Shown in pieces: positions 15,698-25,845 of a DNA stretch of 44,623 bases. The number at the start of each line of letters is the position of its first letter. Within the stretch, counting starts at the first letter, position 1. This DNA is from Burkholderiaceae bacterium (GTDB lineage Bacteria > Pseudomonadota > Gammaproteobacteria > Burkholderiales > Burkholderiaceae): the NCBI GenBank assembly GCA_947448305.1, contig CANFME010000008.1:1-44623 (forward strand), read 5' to 3'. The notes below the pieces were generated by a model that saw only the letters and a program-made list of their open reading frames with translations, was not told the origin of the DNA and ran no database searches. A program made the translations under genes and the position numbers.

Positions 15698-17890
15698 ATG
15701 AGTAAAGACGACAATAATTCAAAAGAATGGCCTAAAGTTGAAGGGGTGAAGCTAGAAGATTGGATCAAGTCCGCTAATAAATCAGCACCTAATCATGACT
15801 CAACCAAGTTGGGTTGGCAGACTCCAGACGGGATTCATTTAAAAGCACTTTATTCAGCACAAGATACTCAAGACTTACCGTTTACAAATACCTTACCTGG
15901 GTTTGCGCCTTTTATTCGTGGCCCACAAGCTACGATGTACTCAGTTAGACCTTGGACAATAAGGCAATATGCCGGATTCTCTACAGCTGAAGAGTCGAAT
16001 GAGTTTTATCGTAAGTCACTTGCTGCGGGTGGGCAAGGAGTTTCTGTAGCATTCGATTTGCCAACCCATCGAGGATATGATTCAGATCATCCAAGAGTTA
16101 CCGGAGATGTTGGCAAAGCAGGTGTGGCAATCGACACCGTCGAAGATATGAAAATCTTATTTAATCAAATCCCTTTAGATAAAGTTTCCGTTTCAATGAC
16201 CATGAATGGAGCAGTTTTACCAGTATTGGCTGGTTATATTGTGGCCGCAGAAGAACAAGGTGTTACTTTAAACCTGCTTTCAGGAACAATTCAAAATGAT
16301 ATTTTGAAAGAGTTTATGGTCCGTAATACGTATATTTACCCACCTGAACCATCGATGAGAATTATTGGCGATATCATCGAATTTACTTCCCAAAAAATGC
16401 CAAAGTTTAATTCCATCTCAATTTCTGGCTATCATATGCAAGAAGCGGGTGCGAACCAATCCCTAGAACTTGCATTTACTCTCGCAGATGGTAAAGAATA
16501 CGTCAAAACGGCTCTTGCTAAAGGTTTGGATGTCGATGAATTTGCTGGTCGTTTATCATTCTTTTTTGCTATTGGGATGAATTTCTATCTTGAGATAGCA
16601 AAGTTGAGGGCCGCTCGTCTGCTTTGGTGGCGAATCATGAGTGAATTTTCTCCCAAAAACCCCAAGTCTCTAATGTTGCGAACGCATTGTCAAACTTCTG
16701 GCTGGTCTTTAACAGAGCAAGATCCCTATAATAATGTTGTTAGAACAACCGTCGAGGCAATGGCTGCAGTTTTCGGTGGGACACAATCTTTGCATACTAA
16801 TTCTTTTGATGAGGCGATTGCACTTCCGACAGAATTCTCGGCACGTATTGCCAGAAATACACAATTAATTATTCAAGAAGAAACCCACATTACCAGCGTC
16901 GTAGATCCATGGGCCGGTTCTTATATGATGGAAAAGTTAACCCAAGAAATGGCTGATAATGCCTGGGAAATTATTCAAGAAGTTGAGGCAATGGGGGGCA
17001 TGACTAAAGCAGTGGATAGTGGTTGGGCTAAGTTGAAAATAGAAGCTGCTGCAGCTGAAAAACAAGCCAACATTGATTCAGGTAAAGATGTGATTGTTGG
17101 TGTCAATAAATATCAGCTTGCAGAGCAAGATGATCTTGAGGTGCGAGAAGTGGATAATAATAAAGTCCGTGAATCCCAAGTTCTTCGCTTGAAAGAAATT
17201 AAATCAATGAGAGACAGCCACGCTGTAGAAAAAGCATTAGAGGCAATTACCTCAGCAGCCCACAGTGGTGAAGGCAATCTATTAGATTTAACTGTGCAAG
17301 CGATGCGACTCCGAGCTACAGTTGGGGAAGTTTCAGATGCTTTAGAGTCTATCTATGGTCGGCACAGGGCGGATACACAAAAGGTCACTGGGGTTTATGC
17401 AAGAGTTTATGATTCGGCTGAAGGTTGGGAAAAACTTCAACAAGAAATTAGCCAATTTGCAGATGATTTTGGTCGCAGGCCAAGAGTAATGATTGCTAAG
17501 CTAGGGCAGGATGGTCATGATCGTGGCGCAAAAGTAGTTGCTACTGCTTATGCTGATTTAGGATTTGACGTGGATATGGGGGTACTATTTCAGACGCCTG
17601 CAGAATGCGCAAGACAAGCAATTGAAAATGATGTCCATGCTGTCGGAATTTCTACATTGGCTGCTGGGCATAAAACATTAGTTCCTGAAATCATCGCTGA
17701 ATTAAAGCTTCAAGGTGGGGAGGATATTGTTGTCTTTGTTGGTGGAGTAATTCCAAGGCAAGATTATCAATTCCTATTTGAAGCAGGAGTACAGGGGATT
17801 TATGGACCAGGTACGCCGATACCTGCTTCAGCAAAAGATGTTCTAGAACGAATTCGAGAACATTTAGTTAGCCAACAATCTTTAAATTAA
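15698..17890 (+). CDS. scpA: Methylmalonyl-CoA mutase (adenosylcobalamin-dependent)
   Basis: The 730-residue single-chain enzyme converts methylmalonyl-CoA to succinyl-CoA. It has the substrate-binding TIM barrel ([11 protein letters not shown] near residue 87, [12 protein letters not shown] near 122, with the barrel running to about 530) and a C-terminal B12 domain with the base-off motif D-G-H-D-R-G-A-K near residue 605, whose histidine ligates cobalt. The start ATG at 15698 has AAAAGGGA upstream. It leads an operon with its G-protein chaperone and propionyl-CoA carboxylase. No cobalamin riboswitch was recognised in the 156-base leader, so control is more likely by the divergent FCD regulator. 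Confidence 0.96.
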   Translation: MSKDDNNSKEWPKVEGVKLEDWIKSANKSAPNHDSTKLGWQTPDGIHLKALYSAQDTQDLPFTNTLPGFAPFIRGPQATMYSVRPWTIRQYAGFSTAEESNEFYRKSLAAGGQGVSVAFDLPTHRGYDSDHPRVTGDVGKAGVAIDTVEDMKILFNQIPLDKVSVSMTMNGAVLPVLAGYIVAAEEQGVTLNLLSGTIQNDILKEFMVRNTYIYPPEPSMRIIGDIIEFTSQKMPKFNSISISGYHMQEAGANQSLELAFTLADGKEYVKTALAKGLDVDEFAGRLSFFFAIGMNFYLEIAKLRAARLLWWRIMSEFSPKNPKSLMLRTHCQTSGWSLTEQDPYNNVVRTTVEAMAAVFGGTQSLHTNSFDEAIALPTEFSARIARNTQLIIQEETHITSVVDPWAGSYMMEKLTQEMADNAWEIIQEVEAMGGMTKAVDSGWAKLKIEAAAAEKQANIDSGKDVIVGVNKYQLAEQDDLEVREVDNNKVRESQVLRLKEIKSMRDSHAVEKALEAITSAAHSGEGNLLDLTVQAMRLRATVGEVSDALESIYGRHRADTQKVTGVYARVYDSAEGWEKLQQEISQFADDFGRRPRVMIAKLGQDGHDRGAKVVATAYADLGFDVDMGVLFQTPAECARQAIENDVHAVGISTLAAGHKTLVPEIIAELKLQGGEDIVVFVGGVIPRQDYQFLFEAGVQGIYGPGTPIPASAKDVLERIREHLVSQQSLN

Positions 17891-17909
17891 TTAACGGTTA
17901 ATTAAGCGC

Positions 17910-18932
17910 ATGCTACAGACTGATGAAGAGTTGTTTTCGCAGTTAATCAGTAAAGATACGGATCGCCTCTTACTGAAAAGAAGAGCTATTGCAAAATTAA
18001 TTACTTTATTTGAATCCACACGATTAGAACATCGTAAAAGGGCAGATACTTTATTACAGCGAATGCTACCTTTGGTTGGGCAATCTCTAAGGATTGGTAT
18101 TTCAGGAGTTCCTGGTGTTGGTAAATCTACTTTAATTGAAACTCTTGGTTTGTATTTAATTGAAAAGGGCTTTAAGGTAGCCGTGCTTGCAATTGATCCT
18201 TCATCAACCATTTCAGGTGGCTCTATCCTTGGTGATAAAACCCGCATGGAAAAATTGTCGGTCAATGATCATTCATTTATTCGCCCCAGTCCATCCTCTG
18301 GAAATTTAGGAGGTGTAGCAGAAAAGACGCGGGAAGCCATAGTGGTGCTCGAAGCTGCTGGCTTTGATCTCATCATTGTGGAAACTGTCGGTGTTGGTCA
18401 AAGTGAAATTGCTGTTTCACAAATGACCGATATTTTTGTTTTATTGCAATTGCCTAATGCCGGTGATGATTTACAAGCGATCAAAAAAGGAGTGATGGAA
18501 GTTGCAGATTTGGTCGTGATCAATAAATCCGATATTGATTTGAACGCAGCCATCAGGGCACAAGCACAGATAAAGAGCTCAATAAGAATTTTTGGTTATC
18601 AAGGTAATCCGCACCATCAGTTACATGATAAAGAGCAGTGGCATCCTGATGTTATATGCATGAGTGCCCTCGATGAAAAACAAATCGACTCTTTTTGGCA
18701 GTTGATTCTTCATTTTGAAAAAATTCAAAAAAATAATGGCAGTTTCAATGCCCGTCGCGCCCAACAAGCATTGTCTTGGCTAGATGATCAAATTAATCAA
18801 AGCTTAAAGGTCTTATTTAAATCACATCCAGGCGTTCAAGAAAAATATTTGCAGTATCAATCTGAGGTTCATTTAGGTTTATTAGATCCATCCGTTGCTG
18901 CAAGAAGTTTATTAGAAATTTTTAAGTACTAG
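17910..18932 (+). CDS. meaB: Methylmalonyl-CoA mutase-associated G-protein MeaB
   Basis: The 340-residue SIMIBI-class GTPase loads and protects the adenosylcobalamin of the mutase. The P-loop is G-V-P-G-V-G-K-S-T (about residues 65-73), followed by switch residues in A-I-D-P-S-S-T-I-S-G-G-S-I-L-G-D-K-T-R-M, the E-T-V-G-V-G-Q-S-E metal motif, and N-K-S-D for guanine recognition. It lies 19 bases after the mutase gene, the usual arrangement. Confidence 0.95.
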   Translation: MLQTDEELFSQLISKDTDRLLLKRRAIAKLITLFESTRLEHRKRADTLLQRMLPLVGQSLRIGISGVPGVGKSTLIETLGLYLIEKGFKVAVLAIDPSSTISGGSILGDKTRMEKLSVNDHSFIRPSPSSGNLGGVAEKTREAIVVLEAAGFDLIIVETVGVGQSEIAVSQMTDIFVLLQLPNAGDDLQAIKKGVMEVADLVVINKSDIDLNAAIRAQAQIKSSIRIFGYQGNPHHQLHDKEQWHPDVICMSALDEKQIDSFWQLILHFEKIQKNNGSFNARRAQQALSWLDDQINQSLKVLFKSHPGVQEKYLQYQSEVHLGLLDPSVAARSLLEIFKY

Positions 18933-18956
18933 AAATAAAAAAGATGAGGAGATAAT

Positions 18957-20489
18957 TTGAACGACATTATTCGACAGTTAGAGGCGAAAAGAGAGCAGGC
19001 TTATTTAGGCGGTGGCCAAAAACGGATTCACGCCCAACATAGTAAAGGGAAGTTAACTGCTCGTGAGCGGATTGAACTATTACTCGATGAGGGTTCCTTT
19101 GAAGAATGGGACATGTTTGTTGAGCATCGTTGTACAGACTTTGGTATGGCAAATGAAACCGTTCCAAGTGATGGTGTCGTGACTGGATACGGCATGATTA
19201 ATGGTCGATTAGTTTTTGTGTTCTCACAAGATTTCACGGTTTTTGGCGGCTCTCTGTCAGAGGCTCATGCCGAAAAAATTTGTAAGGTCATGGACCAAGC
19301 AATGAAAGTTGGTGCTCCTATTATTGGCCTGAACGATTCAGGTGGTGCAAGGATTCAAGAAGGCGTTGCGTCACTTGGTGGATACGCTGAAATTTTTCAA
19401 CGCAATGTGATGGCGTCCGGAGTGATTCCACAGATTTCGCTCATCATGGGACCCTGTGCTGGCGGTGCGGTTTATTCGCCTGCATTGACAGACTTTATTT
19501 TTATGGTCAAAGATAGCTCCTATATGTTTGTCACTGGACCTGATGTTGTAAAAACTGTTACGCATGAAGAAGTGACTGCCGAGGAGCTTGGAGGAGCTTT
19601 AACTCATTCCACAAAGTCTGGTGTGTGCGACCGTGTGTTTGAAAATGATATTGAAGCAATCATGATGTTAAGACGATTCTTTAATTATCTGCCCCTTTCT
19701 AATCGCGAATCTGCTCCGCTTCGTCCTAGTACCTCTATTTCAGAACATTTGGATTATTCCTTAGACACTTTAGTGCCGTCTAATCCGAATAAAGCATACG
19801 ACATGATGGAATTAATTCATAAAACAATAGATGATGCTGATTTTTTTGAAATTCAACCTGACTATGCTAAAAATATCATTATTGGCTTTGCCAGAATAGA
19901 TGGTCAAACAATTGGGATCGTTGCAAATCAACCGCTCGTTCTAGCCGGTTGCCTAGATATTAAGTCCGCAATTAAAGCTGCTAGATTTGTACGTTTTTGT
20001 GATGCATTCAATATTCCAATCGTGACGTTTGTTGATGTGCCAGGATTTATGCCAGGAACAGCTCAAGAATACGGTGGAATTATTAAACATGGGGCAAAAC
20101 TGTTATTTGCCTATGCTGAATGCACTGTTCCCAAAATAACCGTAATTACTCGTAAAGCTTATGGTGGTGCCTATGACGTGATGTCATCAAAGCATTTACG
20201 GGGCGATGTGAATTTTGCATGGCCTTCTGCTGAAATTGCTGTGATGGGTCCCAAAGGTGCCGTAGAAATTATTTTTAGAGATGAAAAAGGAGATCCATTA
20301 AAGCTAGCTGCAAGAGAGGCCGAATATAAGAGTAAATTTGCCAATCCTTTCGTTGCTAGTCGAAGAGGGTATATCGACGATGTAATTATGCCGCATGAGA
20401 CACGTAAAAGAATTTCTAGATCATTAGTAATGCTTAAGGGCAAAGAGTTAGAAAATCCTTGGCGTAAACACGACAACATTCCTCTTTGA
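18957..20489 (+). CDS. pccB: Propionyl-CoA carboxylase, carboxyltransferase (beta) subunit
   Basis: The 510-residue subunit transfers carboxybiotin CO2 to propionyl-CoA, giving methylmalonyl-CoA. It shows the two crotonase-fold halves with acyl-CoA carboxylase signatures: [23 protein letters not shown] and, in the second half, D-V-P-G-F-M-P-G and [10 protein letters not shown]. The start is TTG at 18957 with GAGGAG five bases upstream. Propionyl-CoA specificity follows from the neighbours (mutase, MeaB, alpha subunit) more than from residues I can single out. Confidence 0.93.
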   Translation: MNDIIRQLEAKREQAYLGGGQKRIHAQHSKGKLTARERIELLLDEGSFEEWDMFVEHRCTDFGMANETVPSDGVVTGYGMINGRLVFVFSQDFTVFGGSLSEAHAEKICKVMDQAMKVGAPIIGLNDSGGARIQEGVASLGGYAEIFQRNVMASGVIPQISLIMGPCAGGAVYSPALTDFIFMVKDSSYMFVTGPDVVKTVTHEEVTAEELGGALTHSTKSGVCDRVFENDIEAIMMLRRFFNYLPLSNRESAPLRPSTSISEHLDYSLDTLVPSNPNKAYDMMELIHKTIDDADFFEIQPDYAKNIIIGFARIDGQTIGIVANQPLVLAGCLDIKSAIKAARFVRFCDAFNIPIVTFVDVPGFMPGTAQEYGGIIKHGAKLLFAYAECTVPKITVITRKAYGGAYDVMSSKHLRGDVNFAWPSAEIAVMGPKGAVEIIFRDEKGDPLKLAAREAEYKSKFANPFVASRRGYIDDVIMPHETRKRISRSLVMLKGKELENPWRKHDNIPL

Positions 20490-20513
20490 TGAATATTACT
20501 TAAGGATCAATTT

Positions 20514-22511
20514 ATGTTTGAAAAAATCTTAATCGCCAACCGCGGTGAAATTGCTTGCAGAATTATTGGTACAGCAAAAAAAATGGGGATCAAAACAGTT
20601 GCTGTTTATTCTGACGCTGATCGTGAAGCCAAACATGTTGAATTAGCTGATGAGGCTGTTTATATTGGGCCAGCACCCTCAAGAGAATCCTATTTAGTGG
20701 TTGAAAATATCTTGCAGGCTTGTAAAGACACAGGAGCTAATGCTATTCATCCAGGATATGGGTTTTTATCAGAGAACGAAGCATTCGCAAAAAGAGTTGA
20801 AGAAGAGGGATTGGTATTTATTGGTCCCAAGCATTTTTCTATTGCTGCAATGGGCGATAAGATCGCATCTAAAAAGTTGGCGATGGAATCAAAAGTAAAT
20901 ACTATTCCAGGCTACAACGATGTCATTGATTCTAACGATCAAGCAGTACAAATTGCCAATAATATTGGTTATCCAGTGATGATTAAAGCATCTGCCGGTG
21001 GCGGTGGAAAAGGGCTACGCGTTGCCTACTCAGATAAGGAGACTATTGAAGGTTTTTCCGCTTGTAAAAATGAGGCTTTAAACTCCTTCGGCGATGACCG
21101 CGTTTTTATTGAGAAATTTGTTGAAGAGCCGCGCCACATAGAAATTCAAATATTAGGTGACAGTTTTGGTAATGTAGTTTATCTATGGGAACGAGAATGC
21201 TCTATACAACGACGCCATCAGAAAGTGATTGAAGAAGCTCCATCACCCTTTATCAGTGAAGCAACTCGAAAAGCCATGGGGGAACAAGCTGTTGCTTTGG
21301 CAAAAGCAGTTAATTATCAGTCTGCAGGCACAGTAGAGTTTGTTGTCGGTAAAGATCAGTCTTTCTATTTTCTAGAAATGAATACTCGGTTACAAGTTGA
21401 ACATCCAGTCACAGAATTGATCACTGGCTTAGATTTAGTTGAACAAATGATTCGGGTTGCAGCAGGTGAAAAATTAAGTTTTACACAAGAAGAAATAAAG
21501 AGAGATGGCTGGGCAATGGAGTGCCGGATTAATGCAGAAGACCCATATCGGCAATTCTTACCCTCCACTGGACGCCTCGTGAAGTATTCTCCTCCAATAG
21601 AAGAGGGCGGGGTGAGGGTTGATACGGGTGTTTACGAAGGCGGTGAAATTCCGATGTTCTACGACTCTATGATTGCTAAATTAATTGTGCATGCTGAAAA
21701 TAGACCGGCTGCCATTATGAAAATGCAAGATGCTTTAAATCAATTTGTGATTAAAGGGATACATTCAAATATTCCTTTTCAGGGTGCACTCATGCAGCAT
21801 CCAGATTTTCAAAGTGGTAATTTTCATACAGGATTTATTGCCAATCATTTTCCAAATGGCTTTAAGGGTGCAGAGATTGACACTGGTTTCCATGATTTCT
21901 TTTGTGCTATTTCTACTTTTATTCATACTGCTTTTCTTGCCAGAGCTGCAAATATCTCAGGTCAGTTAATTGGGCATCAATTTCAAATCCCAAATGAATT
22001 TGTCGTTGTCGAAGGCGAAAATGGTAAACAATCTTATACTCCCGCCGCAAGGAATGAGAAGAGTGGTGGGTTTGAGGTTAGTATCGCCAATAAAAATTTT
22101 TCGATTCAATCAAATTGGAATCCAGGGGAACTTATTTTTAAAGGCACTGTAAATGCGCATCCTGTCATTTTGCAAGTTGAAAGGTTTGGTCTATTCTATC
22201 AATTGTGTCATTCTGGTATGCAATTTAATGCCATGGTAATGAGTAAATCGGCGGCAAATCTCCAAAAATTAATGCCATTTAAAGCCCCTCCTGATTTATC
22301 AAAATTTTTGCTCTCACCCATGCCAGGATTACTCGTAAATATTGCAGTAACAAAAGGACAGAAGGTTCAAGCTGGTGAGCGATTAGCAGCTATTGAAGCA
22401 ATGAAAATGGAAAATGTATTATTTGCATCTCAAGATGCTGAGGTTCTCGATATTCTTGCTAATCAAGGTGAAAGTCTTTCTGTCGATCAACCTATTATTC
22501 AATTTAAATAA
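20514..22511 (+). CDS. pccA: Propionyl-CoA carboxylase, biotin carboxylase/carrier (alpha) subunit
   Basis: The 665-residue protein joins a biotin carboxylase (about 1-450: [12 protein letters not shown] start, glycine-rich [13 protein letters not shown]-grasp loop, [14 protein letters not shown] active site) to a linking domain and a C-terminal biotin-carrier domain with the biotinylated lysine in E-A-M-K-M-E-N near residue 630. It carboxylates biotin using ATP and bicarbonate and works with the beta subunit encoded 24 bases upstream. Confidence 0.94.
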   Translation: MFEKILIANRGEIACRIIGTAKKMGIKTVAVYSDADREAKHVELADEAVYIGPAPSRESYLVVENILQACKDTGANAIHPGYGFLSENEAFAKRVEEEGLVFIGPKHFSIAAMGDKIASKKLAMESKVNTIPGYNDVIDSNDQAVQIANNIGYPVMIKASAGGGGKGLRVAYSDKETIEGFSACKNEALNSFGDDRVFIEKFVEEPRHIEIQILGDSFGNVVYLWERECSIQRRHQKVIEEAPSPFISEATRKAMGEQAVALAKAVNYQSAGTVEFVVGKDQSFYFLEMNTRLQVEHPVTELITGLDLVEQMIRVAAGEKLSFTQEEIKRDGWAMECRINAEDPYRQFLPSTGRLVKYSPPIEEGGVRVDTGVYEGGEIPMFYDSMIAKLIVHAENRPAAIMKMQDALNQFVIKGIHSNIPFQGALMQHPDFQSGNFHTGFIANHFPNGFKGAEIDTGFHDFFCAISTFIHTAFLARAANISGQLIGHQFQIPNEFVVVEGENGKQSYTPAARNEKSGGFEVSIANKNFSIQSNWNPGELIFKGTVNAHPVILQVERFGLFYQLCHSGMQFNAMVMSKSAANLQKLMPFKAPPDLSKFLLSPMPGLLVNIAVTKGQKVQAGERLAAIEAMKMENVLFASQDAEVLDILANQGESLSVDQPIIQFK

Positions 22512-22533
22512 ACTAAAAAACGAGCGAAAATTC

Positions 22534-23001
22534 ATGAATCAACGACCATTTAAAATACTAGGACTCCAACAAGTCGCAATTGGTGCCGAAAATAAAGACC
22601 ATTTAAAAACCTTATGGGCTGATATGCTAGGTTTGCAATATAAGCTCACTTTTCGATCTGAACGTGAAAATGTGGATGAAGATATTTATACTCTAGGGGG
22701 CGGTGATCATCCTATTGAGTTTGATTTAATGCAACCTATTGATCCCAATAAAAAGCCTGCCGTTCACTTAACTCCTCTTAACCATATTGGCTTGTGGGTT
22801 GATAATTTACCTTTAGCCGTGGAGTGGTTGACCCAGCAGGGTGTTCGTTTTGCTCCAGGGGGTATTCGACGTGGTGGAGATGGCCACGATATCATTTTTA
22901 TTCATCCTAAAAGTAATGATGAATTCCCTATTTCAGGGAGTGGCGTTTTAATTGAATTGGTGCAAGCTCCTGAAGATGTGATTAATAGTCACAATCCATA
23001 A
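22534..23001 (+). CDS. VOC-family protein, probable methylmalonyl-CoA epimerase
   Basis: The 155-residue protein has the two-module VOC fold and closes the propionyl-CoA operon, where methylmalonyl-CoA epimerase (2S to 2R, needed by the mutase) is expected. Of the four metal ligands known in the Propionibacterium enzyme (His, Gln, His, Glu), the last two are present here as H84 (L-N-H-I-G) and E141 (L-I-E-L), but the first histidine position holds Q13 and the glutamine position an acidic residue (E62 or D64). Activity is therefore likely by context but not assured. I start at ATG 22534; the frame is open further upstream but that would run inside pccA. Confidence 0.75.
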   Translation: MNQRPFKILGLQQVAIGAENKDHLKTLWADMLGLQYKLTFRSERENVDEDIYTLGGGDHPIEFDLMQPIDPNKKPAVHLTPLNHIGLWVDNLPLAVEWLTQQGVRFAPGGIRRGGDGHDIIFIHPKSNDEFPISGSGVLIELVQAPEDVINSHNP

Positions 23002-23063
23002 TCACACAAGGCATAATTGAAGTTTGATTTATAATTACTTTTTTGCTTATCTTAGGAGAAACA

Positions 23064-24641
23064 ATGTCCCAATTGCCAAATGGAATGGAAATCCACGCTG
23101 AAATCACCCCTGATTTTGCAACAGTTTTAACCCCAGATGCTCTGGCTTTAGTTGCAAAGTTACACCATACATTTGAACCACGTCGCCAAGAGTTACTGCA
23201 GTTACGTGTTGAAAGAACAAAAAGTTTAGATGCTGGAGAAATTCCTGATTTTCTTCCAGAAACAGCGTCAATTCGGAATGGTGATTGGAAAATTGCTCCT
23301 ATTCCAGAGGCTCTTCTTTGCCGTAGAGTTGAAATTACTGGACCGGTTGACGCCAAAATGGTTATTAATGCCTACAACTCTGGTGCAGATTCTTACATGA
23401 CTGATTTTGAGGACTCGAATAGTCCTAGCTGGTCAAACCAAATTCAAGGTCAAATCAATTTAAGAAGCGCAATCAAAAGAGAATTGACCCTTGAGCAAAA
23501 CGGCAAAACATACGCACTAAATGACAAAATTGCTGTTCTTCAAGTTCGCCCACGTGGTTGGCATTTGGATGAAAAGCATGTAACGATTGATGGTAAGAGA
23601 ATTTCTGGTGGAATTTTTGATTTTGCGTTGTTTCTATTTCACAATGCACGTGAGTTATTAGCGCGTGGAGCAGGTCCTTATTTTTACCTACCAAAAATGG
23701 AAAGCCATTTAGAAGCTCGTTTATGGAACGACATCTTTGTGATGGCGCAAAACGAAATGGGTTTACCACAGGGAACTATTAAAGCAACTGTGTTGATTGA
23801 AACCATCCTTGCTGCTTTTGAAATGGATGAAATTCTTTATGAACTTCGTGAGCATAGCGCAGGTCTTAATGCAGGACGTTGGGATTATATTTTCTCTTGC
23901 ATCAAAAAGTTTAAAGTAGACAAAAACTTCTGTTTAGCTGATCGTGCAAAGGTCACCATGACAGCACCGTTTATGCGCGCTTACGCCTTGCTATTATTAA
24001 AGACTTGTCACCATCGTGGTGCCCCTGCGATTGGCGGTATGAGTGCTTTAATTCCAATCAAAAATGACCCTGAGAAAAATGCAATTGCCATGGGTGGAAT
24101 TATTTCTGACAAGAAACGTGATGCTGAAGATGGTTATGATGGTGGTTGGGTTGCCCATCCTGGATTGGTTGAGCCGGCCATGATCGAGTTCAAGAAAGTT
24201 TTGGGCGACAAATTAAATCAGTTTGAAAAACAAAAACCAGAAGTGACCGTTGTTGCTGCTGATTTATTGAACTTCCAACCTGAAGCGCCGATTACAGAAT
24301 TTGGTTTACGCATGAACATTAACGTTGGTATTCATTATTTAGGTGCTTGGTTGGCTGGTAATGGTTGTGTACCTATCCATAACTTGATGGAAGATGCAGC
24401 GACTGCCGAAATTAGTCGCTCACAAGTTTGGCAGTGGATTCGTTCACCAAAGGGTGTTTTAGATGATGGTCGTAAAGTTACTGCTGAATTAGTAAAATCA
24501 ATGATTCCTGAAGAGTTAGCGAAAATAACTGCTTCCGGTGCCATTGGACATTTTGAGCGTGCTGCCGCAATTTTTGACGTAATGTCTACGGGTGAGAATT
24601 TCGAAGAGTTCTTAACCTTACCGCTATACGAAGAAATCTAA
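23064..24641 (+). CDS. aceB: Malate synthase A
   Basis: The 525-residue enzyme condenses glyoxylate with acetyl-CoA to give malate. It has the malate synthase A signatures A-D-S-Y-M-T-D-F-E-D-S, R-P-R-G-W-H, G-L-N-A-G-R-W-D-Y, and G-G-M-S-A-L-I-P. The start is ATG 23064, four bases after TTAGGAGA; a TTG at 23043 in frame is ruled out because that ribosome-binding site lies inside it. Isocitrate lyase is not in the window. It follows the propionyl-CoA genes after 62 bases, consistent with use of acetyl-CoA and propionyl-CoA as carbon sources. Confidence 0.95.
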   Translation: MSQLPNGMEIHAEITPDFATVLTPDALALVAKLHHTFEPRRQELLQLRVERTKSLDAGEIPDFLPETASIRNGDWKIAPIPEALLCRRVEITGPVDAKMVINAYNSGADSYMTDFEDSNSPSWSNQIQGQINLRSAIKRELTLEQNGKTYALNDKIAVLQVRPRGWHLDEKHVTIDGKRISGGIFDFALFLFHNARELLARGAGPYFYLPKMESHLEARLWNDIFVMAQNEMGLPQGTIKATVLIETILAAFEMDEILYELREHSAGLNAGRWDYIFSCIKKFKVDKNFCLADRAKVTMTAPFMRAYALLLLKTCHHRGAPAIGGMSALIPIKNDPEKNAIAMGGIISDKKRDAEDGYDGGWVAHPGLVEPAMIEFKKVLGDKLNQFEKQKPEVTVVAADLLNFQPEAPITEFGLRMNINVGIHYLGAWLAGNGCVPIHNLMEDAATAEISRSQVWQWIRSPKGVLDDGRKVTAELVKSMIPEELAKITASGAIGHFERAAAIFDVMSTGENFEEFLTLPLYEEI

Positions 24642-24658
24642 GTAAACACATCGCTGTA

Positions 24659-25351
24659 ATGACCATTTTAGCCATCGATACAACCTCACAATGGTGTTCG
24701 GTGGCTATTTACTTGGATCAAGAGAATTATTTTTTTAAGCATGAGCAACTCGGCAATACTGCTAGTCAACATTTATTGGATTTTGTTGACGATGTACTTG
24801 ACCAAGCACGACTCAAGTTAAATGATATTTCTGCCTTTGCTTGTTCGCAGGGACCAGGTGCTTTTACGGGTATTAGATTAGGGATTGGTGTTTCGCAAGG
24901 CATTGCCTTTGCCCAAAATAAACCTCTGATTCCGGTTTCCAGTATTGATGGTATGCTTGCTCATACTTGGCTTACTAGACCAGAGTTATTCCAAAACCAG
25001 CCTTTAATCGGCGTAATTGATGCTCGAATGAATCAAATGTATATCGGTGAGTATTTACAGAGTGAAGGCACTGTGCCCCATCGTGTTGGGCCAATTCAAT
25101 TACAAGATAATATTGCTAGACTCCAATCTGACAATCAATTATTGGTTGCCTATCAAAGCTCCCAATATGAATTATTTACCTCTGTATTTAAATCAGTAAT
25201 TGAAGGTACTCCCCATGCTTTAGGGGTTGCTTATTTAGCCAGTTTATCTATTGATATTGAGAGTTTTTCTCCAGAGGATTGTCAGCCGCTTTATGTTCGT
25301 GATAAGGTTGCGCAAACAACCCTTGAGAGAACGCAATCTAATTTATCTTAA
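24659..25351 (+). CDS. tsaB: tRNA threonylcarbamoyladenosine biosynthesis protein TsaB
   Basis: The 230-residue ASKHA-fold protein begins I-L-A-I-D-T-T-S and has the S-Q-G-P-G-A-F-T-G-I-R-L-G segment typical of TsaB, the platform partner of TsaD in making t6A37 of ANN-decoding tRNAs. It lacks the metal-binding histidines of TsaD. It starts 17 bases after malate synthase and two bases before rimI, the common tsaB-rimI pair. Confidence 0.93.
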   Translation: MTILAIDTTSQWCSVAIYLDQENYFFKHEQLGNTASQHLLDFVDDVLDQARLKLNDISAFACSQGPGAFTGIRLGIGVSQGIAFAQNKPLIPVSSIDGMLAHTWLTRPELFQNQPLIGVIDARMNQMYIGEYLQSEGTVPHRVGPIQLQDNIARLQSDNQLLVAYQSSQYELFTSVFKSVIEGTPHALGVAYLASLSIDIESFSPEDCQPLYVRDKVAQTTLERTQSNLS

Positions 25352-25353
25352 TC

Positions 25354-25845
25354 ATGGTGAATTTTCAATTCAGAATCATGCAAGAAGATGATTTAGAACA
25401 AGTCTTACTGACCGAGACCAGCTCCCATTTGACACCTTGGAAAGAGCTTAATTTTTTAGACTGCATCACTTCTAATTATTGGAATTATGTTTTGGTAGAT
25501 TGCAATGCGCCATTTACTTTAATAGGTCACTGTGTCGTCATGCCAGGCTTTGAGGAGGCGCATTTGTTAAATATTACAATTCACCCAGATTATCGACGAT
25601 TAGGGATTGCTAAAAAAGCGATTCAGGCTATTGAACAAACTTGTGTTGAGAGAAATTTTGAGCGTATCCTACTAGAAGTTAGACAAAGTAATTTAGATGC
25701 ACTTTCTCTATATCAATCAGTAGGTTTTAAACAAATTGGTATTAGAAAGGCATATTATCAATTACCATTGACTCATCAAGAAAATGCAAGAGAGGATGCA
25801 GTTGTGATGCAGAAATCCTTATATACTGAAATAAATCAATTATGA
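25354..25845 (+). CDS. rimI: Ribosomal protein S18-alanine N-acetyltransferase RimI
   Basis: The 163-residue GNAT has the acetyl-CoA loop Y-R-R-L-G-I-A-K-K, the L-L-E-V-R-Q-S-N-L-D-A motif and Y-Q-S-V-G-F typical of RimI, which acetylates the N terminus of S18. tsaB lies two bases upstream, and the next gene overlaps its stop by ATGA, pointing to one translationally coupled operon. Confidence 0.9.
   Translation: MVNFQFRIMQEDDLEQVLLTETSSHLTPWKELNFLDCITSNYWNYVLVDCNAPFTLIGHCVVMPGFEEAHLLNITIHPDYRRLGIAKKAIQAIEQTCVERNFERILLEVRQSNLDALSLYQSVGFKQIGIRKAYYQLPLTHQENAREDAVVMQKSLYTEINQL

Noticed and set aside
22414..22533. Upstream extension of the epimerase-like gene
   Set aside because: The extra 40 codons would sit inside the pccA biotin-carrier domain and are hydrophobic nonsense; the VOC fold begins right after ATG 22534.
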